A program made the position numbers and the translations under genes. DNA of 64,000 nt, taken from contig CANQOL010000016.1 of the NCBI GenBank assembly GCA_947625475.1, positions 1 to 64,000 of the forward strand. The letters run 5' to 3'. Every line of letters starts with the position of its first letter. Position 1 is the stretch's first letter. The notes under the pieces are model-generated. The model ran no database searches. It was given only the letters and a program-made list of their open reading frames with translations, and was not told the DNA's origin. The stretch comes from an uncultured Acetatifactor sp. GTDB lineage: Bacteria; Bacillota; Clostridia; Lachnospirales; Lachnospiraceae. Below are positions 17,273 through 25,497 of this stretch, in pieces.

Positions 17273-17515
17273 ATGGCAGCAAGTACCGCACAGGTTGACA
17301 ACCTTGTAAACTTATTGGATGGATACGCCACCAAGGGCGGCCATCACCTGAATGTAAACGTTCTCAACAGAGAGACCCTTCTGGACGCTCAGAAGCATCC
17401 CGAGAACTACCCTCAGCTGACCATCCGTGTGTCCGGCTACGCAGTAAACTTCATCAAGCTGACCCCGGAGCAGCAGGCCGACGTTATCTCCCGTACCTTC
17501 CATGAGTCCATCTGA
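17273..17515 (+). CDS. Autonomous glycyl-radical domain of the split pyruvate formate-lyase (GrcA-like)
   Basis: An 80-aa protein equal to the missing C-terminus of [23 protein letters not shown], then [18 protein letters not shown], then [10 protein letters not shown] with the radical Gly at position 55, then [15 protein letters not shown]. It starts from ATG 17273 behind a strong AGGAGG. In Escherichia coli GrcA (YfiD) such a domain is a spare part replacing an oxygen-cleaved PFL tail; here the main PFL has no tail of its own, so this protein should be an obligatory subunit. PflA would install the radical on Gly55. The gene is followed by a strong terminator. Confidence 0.92.
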   Translation: MAASTAQVDNLVNLLDGYATKGGHHLNVNVLNRETLLDAQKHPENYPQLTIRVSGYAVNFIKLTPEQQADVISRTFHESI

Positions 17516-17557
17516 TGACCCAGGGAAAGGCCCGGGCCTGACAGCAGGCTGAGCAGA

Positions 17558-17589
17558 AGCGGTTCCTGGCCTCCAGGAACCGCTTTTTT
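17558..17589 (+). terminator. Strong terminator between the glycyl-radical gene and pflA
   Basis: A 12-bp perfect stem AGCGGTTCCTGG/CCAGGAACCGCT with loop CCT, followed by TTTTT. It closes the PFL subunit operon; pflA beyond it must rely on readthrough or on a promoter I cannot identify in the 71 bp between. Confidence 0.9.
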
Positions 17590-17660
17590 CACCTGCGGAT
17601 TCCCTTGCGCCGCTTTGCTTTGCGGGCGCGCCAAATCTAACACAAGGAGTGACCTAAACT

Positions 17661-18440
17661 ATGCAGGGCAGAATTCATTCTCTGGAGAGCTTCGGCACTG
17701 TGGACGGCCCCGGCACCCGGTTTGTGGTGTTCGTGCAGGGCTGTCCCATGAGATGCGCCTACTGTCATAACCCGGATACCTGGGATATGAAGGGGGGCAC
17801 TCTCATGGAGCCCTCTTACATTATCGAGCAGTACGAGCGGAACAGCCCCTTCTATGTCAACGGGGGCGGCCTGACTGTCACCGGCGGGGAGCCCCTGATG
17901 CAGATCGACTTTCTGCTGGAGCTGTTCACCCTGGCCAAGGAAAAGGATATCCACACCTGTATCGACACCTCCGGGATCGCCTACAACCCGGACAGCGCCT
18001 CCCAGAGGGAGAAGCTGGACCGGCTCACGGCCCTGACGGACCTGGTGATGCTGGATATCAAGCATATCGATCCGGAAAAGCACCGGGAGCTAACCCGGCA
18101 GCCCAACACCAATATTCTGAAGTTTGCGGAATACCTGGACAAGAAGCATGTGGATATGTGGATCCGCCATGTGGTGGTGCCCGGCATCACCGACGACGAC
18201 AAATATCTGTACGACCTGGGCTATTATATCGGCCAGTTCCACAACCTGAAGGCCCTGGACGTGCTCCCCTACCACACCATGGGGGTGAAAAAATACGAGA
18301 GCCTGGGCATCCCCTACCGGCTGAAGGGTGTGCCGGCCATGAACCAGAACATTCTGCTGGAGAAAAAGCAGGTGATCCTGGAGGGCATCAAGGCCCGCCG
18401 CGCCCAGGATGAGAAGGATCACCCGGCGGGGAAAGCCTAA
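17661..18440 (+). CDS. pflA: Pyruvate formate-lyase activating enzyme (radical SAM)
   Basis: A 259-aa radical SAM enzyme. FVQGCPMRCAYCHNPDTW carries the C-X3-C-X2-C iron-sulfur motif (C28, C32, C35), preceded by SFGTVDGPGTRFVVF, typical of PFL-activating enzymes. VTGGEPLMQ is the SAM-binding GGE motif. With a reduced electron donor and SAM it abstracts hydrogen from the glycine of the glycyl-radical domain. At this length it has no extra ferredoxin insert, as expected for the PFL-type activase. It lies after the operon terminator and before the ferredoxin gene. The ribosome site is AAGGAG. Confidence 0.95.
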   Translation: MQGRIHSLESFGTVDGPGTRFVVFVQGCPMRCAYCHNPDTWDMKGGTLMEPSYIIEQYERNSPFYVNGGGLTVTGGEPLMQIDFLLELFTLAKEKDIHTCIDTSGIAYNPDSASQREKLDRLTALTDLVMLDIKHIDPEKHRELTRQPNTNILKFAEYLDKKHVDMWIRHVVVPGITDDDKYLYDLGYYIGQFHNLKALDVLPYHTMGVKKYESLGIPYRLKGVPAMNQNILLEKKQVILEGIKARRAQDEKDHPAGKA

Positions 18441-18455
18441 ATCTCCAAAAAGCTC

Positions 18456-18484
18456 TTGTATTCACAGAGGGTTTATATTACAAT
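18456..18484 (+). promoter_or_regulatory. Promoter of the ferredoxin gene
   Basis: TTGTAT (18456-18461), 17 nt, TACAAT (18479-18484), just after pflA. A GTGAC...GTCAC dyad (about 18487-18510) follows the -10 box and might bind a regulator. Confidence 0.6.
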
Positions 18485-18537
18485 GTAAGTGACGCGGATT
18501 TCATTTTGTCACATATTTTTATTAGGAGGACTACATT

Positions 18538-18708
18538 ATGGCATTTGTGATCAACGATGGATGTGTCTGCTGCGGCGCTTGTGAGGGTGCCTGCCCTGTA
18601 GGCGCAATCAGCATGGGCGACGGCAAGTTTGAGATCGATCCGGATAAGTGCATCAGCTGCGGTTCCTGCGCTGGCGCATGTCCTACCGGCTCTATCAGCG
18701 AGAACTAA
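18538..18708 (+). CDS. 2[4Fe-4S] ferredoxin
   Basis: A 56-aa ferredoxin of clostridial type. C9-X2-C12-X2-C15-X3-C19-P and C38-X2-C41-X2-C44-X3-C48-P give two complete cluster-binding sets arranged as a pseudo-twofold repeat. The start ATG follows ATTAGGAGG. It is a cytoplasmic low-potential electron carrier. Next to pflA it could supply the electron needed for SAM cleavage or serve general fermentation redox traffic; the sequence does not decide this. It has its own promoter and is followed by a long inverted repeat. Confidence 0.93.
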   Translation: MAFVINDGCVCCGACEGACPVGAISMGDGKFEIDPDKCISCGSCAGACPTGSISEN

Positions 18709-18719
18709 CCGGATTTGCG

Positions 18720-18764
18720 GGCAAAGGGTGATCCCAGGCGAAGGCCTTTGGATCACCCTTTGCC
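18720..18764. terminator. Long inverted repeat between convergent genes
   Basis: A 15-bp perfect stem (18720-18734 with 18750-18764) and 15-nt loop lie between the ferredoxin gene and the convergent MerR-type gene. The T-runs are weak on both sides, but the placement suits a shared terminator. Confidence 0.6.
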
Positions 18765-18778
18765 ACTTTCACCGCCCC

Positions 18779-19780
18779 TCAAAACAGGAATGTCTTTTTC
18801 CGCTCCCTCCGTCCGGAGGCCTGGATCTTTTTGTCGTCCTGCCCCGGTTTTTCATTTTGGGCCGTCTTTTCGTCAGCCTTCCTGTCCTGGATCGGTTTTT
18901 CGTTTTGGGCCTCTCCCCCGTCCGGGATCTCTTTTCCCTTTGGAACCGGCTTTTCATTTTGCTCTGCACTGTCGCTCCCCTGTCTTTTTACTTCCCGCTG
19001 TCTTTTTCGATTTTCCTTTTCCTCCCGCTTTGCCGCCCGTCTGTCCTTTTTATCCCGCCCCTCCCGGATCCGGTTTTTGGCCCGGAGCATCTCATCCATT
19101 TTCTTATAATATTCTTCATTTCTCTGGTGGAACAGCTTGTCCCTCTCCTCCTCGCGCTCCTCCTGAGATCGGAACTGATAGTCCAGCTCCTTAACGATGC
19201 TTTCCTTCATCTCCCGGCACAGCTCCTTGTTGTTCTCCCTCAGAGTCTCCCGGATCAGCTGCTGCAGAAGCCATTGCAGCCGTCTCGCCCTCTCCCCCCG
19301 GCTCTCCTTTGAATCCAGCCGGTTTCCGGGATCCGGCAGATCCCTCTCCGCCACAATCTCAATGGGCAGCTTTTCCGCCGGGCCTTCCTTCAGGGCCCTC
19401 TCGCCGCCGAAGGCCGCAGGTTCCTCCTGGGATACCTCCGCGAAATCAGCCGCGGCGCTCCCCCGGGCAGAACCGGCGGTATCCGCCGGGGCGGGAGGCA
19501 GGGTCTTCACCTGGGCCTCATCCCTGTTCTCCTCCCCGGATATCACATCGATCTTTCCGTCCCTCAGAATCATCTTAATGGCCTTCAACTGCAATCCCCT
19601 CTCTTTCATGGCTTTAATCTGCCGAAATCTCTCCAAATCCTCCTGAGTATAGCATCGGTGTCCCTGCTCGTTTCTCCGGATGGGAAGATGCAGCTCCTCC
19701 TCCCAGTAGCGCAGCACATGACTCTCCACATGAACCTCCCTGGCAGCCTCGGAAATCAACAAATTTGTTCCCATTTTCAT
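18779..19780 (-). CDS. MerR-type DNA-binding protein with long charged tail
   Basis: A 333-aa protein. Residues ~8-75 form a MerR winged helix: LISEAAREVHVESHVLRYWE, then HRCYTQEDLERFRQIKAMKE. A middle region rich in Ala, Glu and Arg is followed by a predicted coiled coil (LLQQLIRETLRENNKELCREMK, broken here only by description) and a very basic, low-complexity tail. The tail holds three copies of an NEKP unit (QNEKPVPKG, QNEKPIQDR, QNEKPGQDD). No ligand-binding domain is evident, so this is not a classical inducer-responsive MerR. It sits downstream of dnaB but beyond its terminator. The target is unknown; a chromosome-associated role is speculation. Confidence 0.75.
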   Translation of the reverse strand: MKMGTNLLISEAAREVHVESHVLRYWEEELHLPIRRNEQGHRCYTQEDLERFRQIKAMKERGLQLKAIKMILRDGKIDVISGEENRDEAQVKTLPPAPADTAGSARGSAAADFAEVSQEEPAAFGGERALKEGPAEKLPIEIVAERDLPDPGNRLDSKESRGERARRLQWLLQQLIRETLRENNKELCREMKESIVKELDYQFRSQEEREEERDKLFHQRNEEYYKKMDEMLRAKNRIREGRDKKDRRAAKREEKENRKRQREVKRQGSDSAEQNEKPVPKGKEIPDGGEAQNEKPIQDRKADEKTAQNEKPGQDDKKIQASGRRERKKTFLF

Positions 19781-19833
19781 TCCCCTTTCCTACTTATGTT
19801 CCATTGTTTTTTCTGTCATACCTGTCTGGCGAT

Positions 19834-19869
19834 AAAAAGAGGACCCTCCCATGGGATGGATCCTCTTTT
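19834..19869 (-). terminator. Terminator after dnaB
   Basis: AAAAGAGGA (19835-19843) pairs with TCCTCTTTT (19861-19869). On the minus strand the stem ends in TTTTTAT. It closes the gdpP-rplI-dnaB unit. Confidence 0.8.
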
Positions 19870-19906
19870 GTAAAAACAGCGTATTTTCCGCGGTCAGACC
19901 GCTTTT

Positions 19907-21235
19907 TTATCTCTGCAGATTGGCAAACTTGGTATACTCGGGAAGCCACACCAGATCCACCGTCCCGATAGGGCCGTTCCTCTGCTTGGAGATGATAATC
20001 TCCGCGATTCCTTTCTTCTCCGTGTCCGGGTGATAATACTCGTCCCGATAGATAAACATCACCACATCCGCGTCCTGTTCGATGGCGCCGGACTCTCTCA
20101 AATCCGACATCATGGGTCTGTGATCCGGCCGCTGCTCCACCGCACGGCTGAGCTGAGAAAGAGCCACCACCGGCACCTTCAGCTCCCGGGCCAGGGCCTT
20201 GAGGGAGCGGGAGATATCTGAGATCTCCTGCTGCCGGGAGTCGGTCCTGCCGGAACCCGACATCAGCTGCAGATAATCGATGAACACTACCGCCAGATCC
20301 TGCTCCAGCTTCAGCTTCCGGCATTTGCTGCGCAGCTCCGGCACCGTGATGCCCGGGGTGTCGTCTATATAGAGCCGGGAACCCCCGATGACCCCCGCGC
20401 CCTCCACCAGCTTCTCCCAGTCCTCGTCGCTGAGCTGCCCTGTCCTCAGATTCTGGGCATTCAGATTGGACTGCAGGGCAAAGAGCCGGTTCACCAGCTG
20501 CTCCTTGCTCATCTCCAGGCTGAAGATCGCCACTGTCCGATTCTGTTTGAAGGCCACATGCTGGGCAATATTCAGGGCAAAGGCCGTCTTCCCCATGGAG
20601 GGCCGGGCCGCGATCAGCACCAGATCCGAGGGCTGCAGCCCCGCAGTGCGATAGTCCAGATCCAGGAAGCCCGTGGCGATTCCCGTCACATTTCCCTGGC
20701 TGCGGGAGGCCGCCTCTATCCTGTCCATGGCATCCATGACAATCTGGCGGATGGGGGTGAAATCCTCCGTGTTCCTGTGCTGAACCAGCTGGAACACCCT
20801 TTTCTCCGTATCCTCCAGGATGTACTCCAGGCTCTCCTTGCCCGCATAGCAGGTGTTGGCAATATCCTCGTTGAGCCGGATCAGCCGGCGGAGCGTAGAC
20901 TTTTCCGCCACAATGTTGGCGTAATACTTGACATTGGCGGAGGTGGGCACTATCTCCAGCAGCTCCCGCACAAACTCCAGGCTGCTCACCTCAGGAGGCA
21001 CATCCTTCTCCCTGAGCTTGTCCTGCAAAGTCACCAGATCCACCGGGCATCCCTTGTCATTCAGCTCCACCATGGTCTCAAAGAGAACCCCGTACTGCTT
21101 ATTGTAGAAATCCTCCCCCGTCACCAGCTCCGAGGCCACCAGGATCGCCTCTCTGTCCATGAGCATGGACCCGATTACCGACTGCTCCGCCTCTATGCTG
21201 TGGGGCATGATCCTTTTTATTACTGTCTCATCCAT
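19907..21235 (-). CDS. dnaB: Replicative DNA helicase
   Basis: A 442-aa DnaB hexameric helicase that unwinds DNA ahead of the replisome. The N-terminal DnaG-interacting domain begins PHSIEAEQSVIGSML. The RecA-like motor has IAARPSMGKTAFALNIA (Walker A), VVFIDYLQLMSG (Walker B) and PVVALSQLSRAVEQR. The final residues DLVWLPEYTKFANL are typical of Firmicutes DnaB. No intein is present. It follows rplI in the usual order and ends at a clear terminator. Confidence 0.97.
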   Translation of the reverse strand: MDETVIKRIMPHSIEAEQSVIGSMLMDREAILVASELVTGEDFYNKQYGVLFETMVELNDKGCPVDLVTLQDKLREKDVPPEVSSLEFVRELLEIVPTSANVKYYANIVAEKSTLRRLIRLNEDIANTCYAGKESLEYILEDTEKRVFQLVQHRNTEDFTPIRQIVMDAMDRIEAASRSQGNVTGIATGFLDLDYRTAGLQPSDLVLIAARPSMGKTAFALNIAQHVAFKQNRTVAIFSLEMSKEQLVNRLFALQSNLNAQNLRTGQLSDEDWEKLVEGAGVIGGSRLYIDDTPGITVPELRSKCRKLKLEQDLAVVFIDYLQLMSGSGRTDSRQQEISDISRSLKALARELKVPVVALSQLSRAVEQRPDHRPMMSDLRESGAIEQDADVVMFIYRDEYYHPDTEKKGIAEIIISKQRNGPIGTVDLVWLPEYTKFANLQR

Positions 21236-21264
21236 CCCTGAAAAGCACCTCTCCGCGGAGGGAC

Positions 21265-21711
21265 CTACGCCTCCGTCACCTTCACCGTAAACTTTCCGGT
21301 CACCATGGGGTGCAGCTTGACGGTCACCTCATAGTTCCCGAAATTTTTCAGGCTCTCCGGCAGCTGAATCTTCTTCTTGTCCAGCTCAATGCCGTGCTGC
21401 TCCTGGAAGGCCGCCGCAATCTCCTTGGAGGACACGGAGCCAAATGCCTTGCCGCCCTCCCCGGCCCTGATCTTTACCACCACCAGCTTGGACTCCAGCG
21501 TCTCGGCCAGGGCCCTGGCCGCCTCCAGCTGCTCCTTTGCGATCCTCTCCTCGTTGGCCTTTTTCAGCTTCAGATCGTTCAGATTCCTGGCGGAAGCCTC
21601 CACACCGATCTTCTTGGGCAGAATATAGTTTCTGGCATAGCCCTCGCTGACCTCCACCAGATCCCCCTTTTTCCCCAGCTTTTTCTCATCCTGTAAAAGA
21701 ATTACTTTCAT
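21265..21711 (-). CDS. rplI: 50S ribosomal protein L9
   Basis: A 148-aa L9 that binds 23S rRNA at the base of the L1 stalk. MKVILLQDEKKLGKKGDLVEV and GYARNYILPKKIGVEA are the N-terminal domain signature, followed by the long connecting helix and a C-terminal domain with FGSVSSKEIAAAFQEQHGIEL. It lies 37 nt downstream of gdpP and 29 nt upstream of dnaB, which is the conserved gene order in this phylum. Confidence 0.97.
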   Translation of the reverse strand: MKVILLQDEKKLGKKGDLVEVSEGYARNYILPKKIGVEASARNLNDLKLKKANEERIAKEQLEAARALAETLESKLVVVKIRAGEGGKAFGSVSSKEIAAAFQEQHGIELDKKKIQLPESLKNFGNYEVTVKLHPMVTGKFTVKVTEA

Positions 21712-21748
21712 ACTCTCTCTTCCTTTCTCCCGGATCCGGGCCTCCGGA

Positions 21749-23800
21749 TCAGATTTCTCCGTTGTCCAGCATGCTGTCTATGGTATGCTTTAAGATGCCG
21801 ATGGCCTCTATCAGCCCCGTCCCCTCCATCTGGCAGCCCGCAATGGACATATGGCCGCCGCCGCCCATACGCTCCATGATCAGCTGCACATTGACCTCGT
21901 CGATAGAACGGGCGCTGAAGTAGATCTTTCCCTGATAATCCGTCAGCACAAAGCTCGCCTTGATCCCCCGGATGTTCAGCAGCTCGTTGGCCGCCTGGGC
22001 CCCTATGGTAGTCGGGCTCTGCAGATCCTCGCTGGGGCATACGGAGATGGCAAAATACTGCCGGTAGATCTCCGCCTGGCTGACCGCGTCCGCCTTGGCC
22101 TTGTACTCCGCCGCATCCTCCCGGAAGAGCTTGCGCACCCGGGTCACATCCGCGCCGCTGCGCCGCAGGAAGGCCGCCGCCTCAAAGGTTCTCACGCCCG
22201 TCTTGCTCAGGAAATTGTTGGTATCGATCATGATGCCGGCATACATGCAGTCCGCTTCCTCTGAACGGACCTTAATATTATCGTAGGTGTACTGCAAAAC
22301 CTCAGACACCATCTCGCAGGTGGAGGAAGCATAGGGCTCCACATAGGACAGGGTGGCGTTCTCGATGGTCTCTGAGCCCTGCCTGTGATGATCCAGCACC
22401 ACCACGGATTTACAGTAGCGCAGCAGCTCGGGGCACTCTGTGATGGAGGGCTTGTTTACATCCACCACCACTAAAACCGCGTTCCCGCCCGCCGCCTCAA
22501 TGGCCTGCTGGCTGTTTAGGATCATGTCCGGCTCATACTCGGGATTCCCCTTGAACAAATCCACCAGCGGCTGCACGGAGGAGCTCACTTCGCTGAGCAC
22601 AATGTGCGCCTTCCGGTCCAGCGCCCTGGCGATCCGATAGATCCCCACGGCAGCCCCGAAGCTGTCCGCGTCCGGCATCCTGTGCCCCATAATGATCACC
22701 TTGTCCTTGCCGGTGATGATCTCCCGAAGGGCGTGGGCCTTCACACGGGCCTTCACGCGGGTGTTTTTCTCCACCTGCTGGCTCTTGCCCCCGTAGTAGG
22801 TAATGCTCTCCGGCGTCTTGATCACCGCCTGATCGCCGCCCCGGCCCAGGGCCAGGTCAATGGCGTTGCGGGCAAATTCATAGTTCTGGGCGTAGGTCAG
22901 TCCGTCCAGGCCCACCCCCATGCTGATGGTCACCGCCATCTCATTCCCGATATTGACGGTCTTCACATCCTCCAGGAGGTCAAACCGGGCGCTCTGAAGC
23001 TGGGCAAGCGCCTTCTTTCTCAATATCACCAGGTATTTGTCCTTCTCCAGCTTTTTCACGATACCGTCTATGGCGGAGATATACTTGTTGATCTTCCGGT
23101 CAATCAGGGCGGTGAGAAGGGACCGGCGCACCTCCTCCACGCTGGCAAGCGCCTCCTCATAGTTGTCCAGATAGATCATGCCCACCGCCAGAGACTGATC
23201 GTCCACCTCCTGCAGCGCAATGTGCAGGGCCGTCTCGTCAAACAGATACACCGCCACCAGGAAACCGCTGTAGCCCCGGGCGTCTATCATATCGCTGTTC
23301 TCCGCCATCTCCTTCAGGGAGATCTTCTTTAAGCGGATCACATACTCACTGCCCTCGTACTCCAGATCGTACTGAGCCTCGTCCACCCCGGAGGAATCCG
23401 GAAGCCGGTCCCTGGTGATGGTGGGGAAGAGCGCCGTGATCGACTTGCTGTAGCCCTTGGACTGATGCACCACATTCTCAAAGGCCAGGTTGGTCCAAAT
23501 CACCTTGCCCCCGTCGTCCAGCAGGGCGTAGGGAATTTCCAGCTCCCGCAGAAGCCGGCGCTGGATCTGGCCGTACTCTGTGGCAAAGCTGATCAGCTCG
23601 TTCATAATCACCGGCTTATTGTAAAAATAGAGGGACAGTGTGATGACCAGGTAAAATACGGTAAAGAGAGAGACAATCAGTCCGGCCTCAAAATTCAGCA
23701 GGAAAACAGCTGCGGACACCGCGCACAGCAGCGCCCCCAGATACAGCGTGAAATTCAGATAGGTTTTGATACGTCCCTTCAGCTTAATATGCTTTCTCAT
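21749..23800 (-). CDS. gdpP: Membrane-bound c-di-AMP phosphodiesterase
   Basis: A 683-aa GdpP-type protein. Two transmembrane helices lie at ~14-60, a PAS-like domain at ~85-165 and a degenerate GGDEF domain at ~180-320. The DHH phosphoesterase begins near 370 with VIIMGHRMPDADSFG, includes VVVLDHHRQGSE, and ends with the DHHA1 segment MGGGGHMSIAGCQM. It hydrolyses c-di-AMP to pApA, controlling osmotic and cell-wall homeostasis. All DHH metal-binding motifs are present. A TATAAT on the minus strand at 23857-23852 probably serves this gene, with a poor -35 box. Confidence 0.96.
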   Translation of the reverse strand: MRKHIKLKGRIKTYLNFTLYLGALLCAVSAAVFLLNFEAGLIVSLFTVFYLVITLSLYFYNKPVIMNELISFATEYGQIQRRLLRELEIPYALLDDGGKVIWTNLAFENVVHQSKGYSKSITALFPTITRDRLPDSSGVDEAQYDLEYEGSEYVIRLKKISLKEMAENSDMIDARGYSGFLVAVYLFDETALHIALQEVDDQSLAVGMIYLDNYEEALASVEEVRRSLLTALIDRKINKYISAIDGIVKKLEKDKYLVILRKKALAQLQSARFDLLEDVKTVNIGNEMAVTISMGVGLDGLTYAQNYEFARNAIDLALGRGGDQAVIKTPESITYYGGKSQQVEKNTRVKARVKAHALREIITGKDKVIIMGHRMPDADSFGAAVGIYRIARALDRKAHIVLSEVSSSVQPLVDLFKGNPEYEPDMILNSQQAIEAAGGNAVLVVVDVNKPSITECPELLRYCKSVVVLDHHRQGSETIENATLSYVEPYASSTCEMVSEVLQYTYDNIKVRSEEADCMYAGIMIDTNNFLSKTGVRTFEAAAFLRRSGADVTRVRKLFREDAAEYKAKADAVSQAEIYRQYFAISVCPSEDLQSPTTIGAQAANELLNIRGIKASFVLTDYQGKIYFSARSIDEVNVQLIMERMGGGGHMSIAGCQMEGTGLIEAIGILKHTIDSMLDNGEI

Positions 23801-23922
23801 CTATAACAGCCTCTTATGCCGGGTTTGGGTCATCTTTCCCTGACAAGTTACATTATACCAAATCTCCCCACAGTATGCCACAGTTTAATTTGTCAAAAAA
23901 GAAAATGTTATGGAGAATTTTG

Positions 23923-23954
23923 AAAAAAGACCAACAACCTTTCGGTTATTGGTC
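23923..23954 (-). terminator. Terminator after rpsR
   Basis: GACCAACAACC (23929-23939) pairs with GGTTATTGGTC (23944-23954), allowing one G-U wobble, around a 4-nt loop. On the minus strand a TTTTTT run follows the stem. It ends the rpsF-ssb-rpsR operon. Confidence 0.88.
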
Positions 23955-23966
23955 CCTTTTGTTTCC

Positions 23967-24236
23967 TTAATCGCAGGTGTAGGGCATCAGCGCCACGTGG
24001 CGGGCTCTCTTGATCGCCACGGTCAGGGCTCTCTGGTGCTTTGCGCAGTTGCCTGTAATCCTGCGGGGAAGGATCTTTCCCCTTTCGGATACGTATCTCT
24101 TCAGCTTGTTGGTATCCTTGTAATCGATCACATTATCCTTGCCGCAGAACACGCAGACCTTTTTCTTTCTGCGGATCCCGCCCTTTTTCCTTATCGGAGC
24201 GTCAGGTTTCTCTGTCTTATTAAAAGCCATGGTCAA
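23967..24236 (-). CDS. rpsR: 30S ribosomal protein S18
   Basis: An 89-aa S18. [19 protein letters not shown], then [19 protein letters not shown] and [20 protein letters not shown] are the conserved core. It retains the Cys pair of the zinc-type S18 (CVFCGK) plus a later Cys-x-x-His. S18 partners S6 on the platform of the small subunit. It is the last gene of the rpsF-ssb-rpsR operon and is followed directly by a terminator. Confidence 0.97.
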   Translation of the reverse strand: MTMAFNKTEKPDAPIRKKGGIRRKKKVCVFCGKDNVIDYKDTNKLKRYVSERGKILPRRITGNCAKHQRALTVAIKRARHVALMPYTCD

Positions 24237-24301
24237 TGCCTCCTATCGTTTATGATTCATGACATCAGAAAGTTTCCAAAACACACTTTCGACTGTCGGC
24301 C

Positions 24302-24769
24302 CTAGTTGAACGGCAGTTCCTCGTCGATCCCGTCCGGGATGTTCATGAAGCCGTCCCCTGCCCCGCTGGGTGCAGGCGCAGGTTTGCTGTTATTGCTGCT
24401 GTAGCCGGTGCCTGATGTGTAACCGCCTTCTCCGGAGGCACCGCCCGCATTCTTGCTCTCGGCAAACTCGATTTCATCCACCATAATGCGGACGCTGTAC
24501 ACCATCTGCCCCTCCCGGTTGGTGTAGTTGTCGTTCTGGATGCGTCCGCTTAAGGCCACCTTGGTGCCCTTGCGCAGATAGCGCTCCACAAACTCGCCCT
24601 GCTTGCCGAATGCAGTGCAGTTGAAGAAATCCGCATCGGGCTCGCCCTCCCGCTTGAATCTCCTGTCAACCGCGATAGAGAACCTGGCAATGGCCATAGA
24701 ATTGCCATTCTGTGAATACCTCACTTCAGGGTCTCTGGTTAATCTTCCCATAAGAATTGCTTTATTCAT
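24302..24769 (-). CDS. ssb: Single-stranded DNA-binding protein
   Basis: A 155-aa SSB. The OB fold begins MNKAILMGRLTRDPEVRYS and includes FNCTAFGKQGEFVERYLRKG and VALSGRIQNDNYTNREG. A Gly/Ser/Pro-rich linker leads to the acidic tip DGIDEELPFN, the peptide that recruits replication and repair proteins. The gene stands between rpsF and rpsR, the standard Firmicutes operon, and is the housekeeping SSB. Confidence 0.97.
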   Translation of the reverse strand: MNKAILMGRLTRDPEVRYSQNGNSMAIARFSIAVDRRFKREGEPDADFFNCTAFGKQGEFVERYLRKGTKVALSGRIQNDNYTNREGQMVYSVRIMVDEIEFAESKNAGGASGEGGYTSGTGYSSNNSKPAPAPSGAGDGFMNIPDGIDEELPFN

Positions 24770-24786
24770 CTTTTCTCTCGCTTTCT

Positions 24787-25077
24787 TTATGCCTCGTCCA
24801 GTCTAACGCATAAGTAACGAATCACATTGTCCATAATGCGGACACGGCTCTCGATCTCGGCCGGCGCCGTGCTCTCGGCGTCGAAGCGGATGAAGTAATA
24901 GAACGCTTCCTTCATCTTCTGGATCTCGTAGGCAAGCCTCTTTTTGCCCCAGTCGTCCACCTCCGTGATGGTGCCGCCGAATCTCTCGATCAGAGCCTTG
25001 CACTTGTCGATGACCTGAGTTCTCTCTTCGTCCTCGACCTTAGCGCTGACTACAACGGCTAACTCGTACTTGTTCAT
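24787..25077 (-). CDS. rpsF: 30S ribosomal protein S6
   Basis: A 96-aa S6. MNKYELAVVVSAKVEDEERT opens the ferredoxin-like fold, and DDWGKKRLAYEIQKMKEAFYYF is the hallmark central segment. It pairs with S18. It is the first gene of the rpsF-ssb-rpsR operon, with AAGGAGG upstream and a promoter about 75 bp away, leaving room for a leader that could sense free S6-S18. Confidence 0.97.
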   Translation of the reverse strand: MNKYELAVVVSAKVEDEERTQVIDKCKALIERFGGTITEVDDWGKKRLAYEIQKMKEAFYYFIRFDAESTAPAEIESRVRIMDNVIRYLCVRLDEA

Positions 25078-25104
25078 GAATGGTTACCTCCTTTTGGTCT
25101 CTGG

Positions 25105-25126
25105 CCCCCGTCCCACCGGGAGCAAG
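25105..25126 (-). promoter_or_regulatory. Leader hairpin upstream of rpsF, candidate S6:S18 autoregulatory site
   Basis: The transcript between the promoter and rpsF folds a short GC stem (GCTCCC with GGGGGC around GGTGGGAC). Many bacteria carry an S6:S18-binding leader at this place; the match to that RNA class is by position and GC-rich loop only. Confidence 0.35.
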
Positions 25127-25149
25127 GAATAATATATCACAGGCACCTA

Positions 25150-25178
25150 TGATACCACACCGTTTCAAGAATTTCAAG
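25150..25178 (-). promoter_or_regulatory. Promoter of the rpsF-ssb-rpsR operon
   Basis: On the minus strand TTGAAA (25178-25173), 17 nt, TATCAT (25155-25150). Confidence 0.6.
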
Positions 25179-25279
25179 TAAAAAATCGGCTTTTCCGCAA
25201 AAATCAGCAGTCCCGGGGCCTGAGAAGCGACCTCCTTCAGCTGCCCCCCCCGAGGGTTCCTCCTGTATTCAACCGCTGT

Positions 25280-25465
25280 CTATGACGACAACCGTGAAAT
25301 TTCCTTCACGCTCTTTTCCAGGAGCCGCCTGGCAATCATAATCTGCCTGCCGCACCCCAGACACTGCAGACGGAAGTCCGCTCCCTCTCTGAGCACCTTC
25401 CATTCCCTGCTGCCGCAGGGGTGCTGTTTTTTCAGCTTTACCTCATCTCCCACATGGATCTCCAT
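25280..25465 (-). CDS. DUF951 family protein
   Basis: A 61-aa protein from ATG 25465 behind GGAGG. MEIHVGDEVKLKKQHPCGS, then WKVLREGADFRLQCLGCGR are the conserved DUF951 sequences: a small beta barrel with an HPCG turn and a CxxCGR pair that probably binds zinc. The family is widespread in Firmicutes and has no firm function; the residues suggest nucleic acid or RNA binding. It follows the YdcF-like gene by 32 nt and may be co-transcribed with it. Confidence 0.88.
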   Translation of the reverse strand: MEIHVGDEVKLKKQHPCGSREWKVLREGADFRLQCLGCGRQIMIARRLLEKSVKEISRLSS

Positions 25466-25497
25466 GGGCCCGTCTCCCTCCTTCCCCGGCACTGCGC

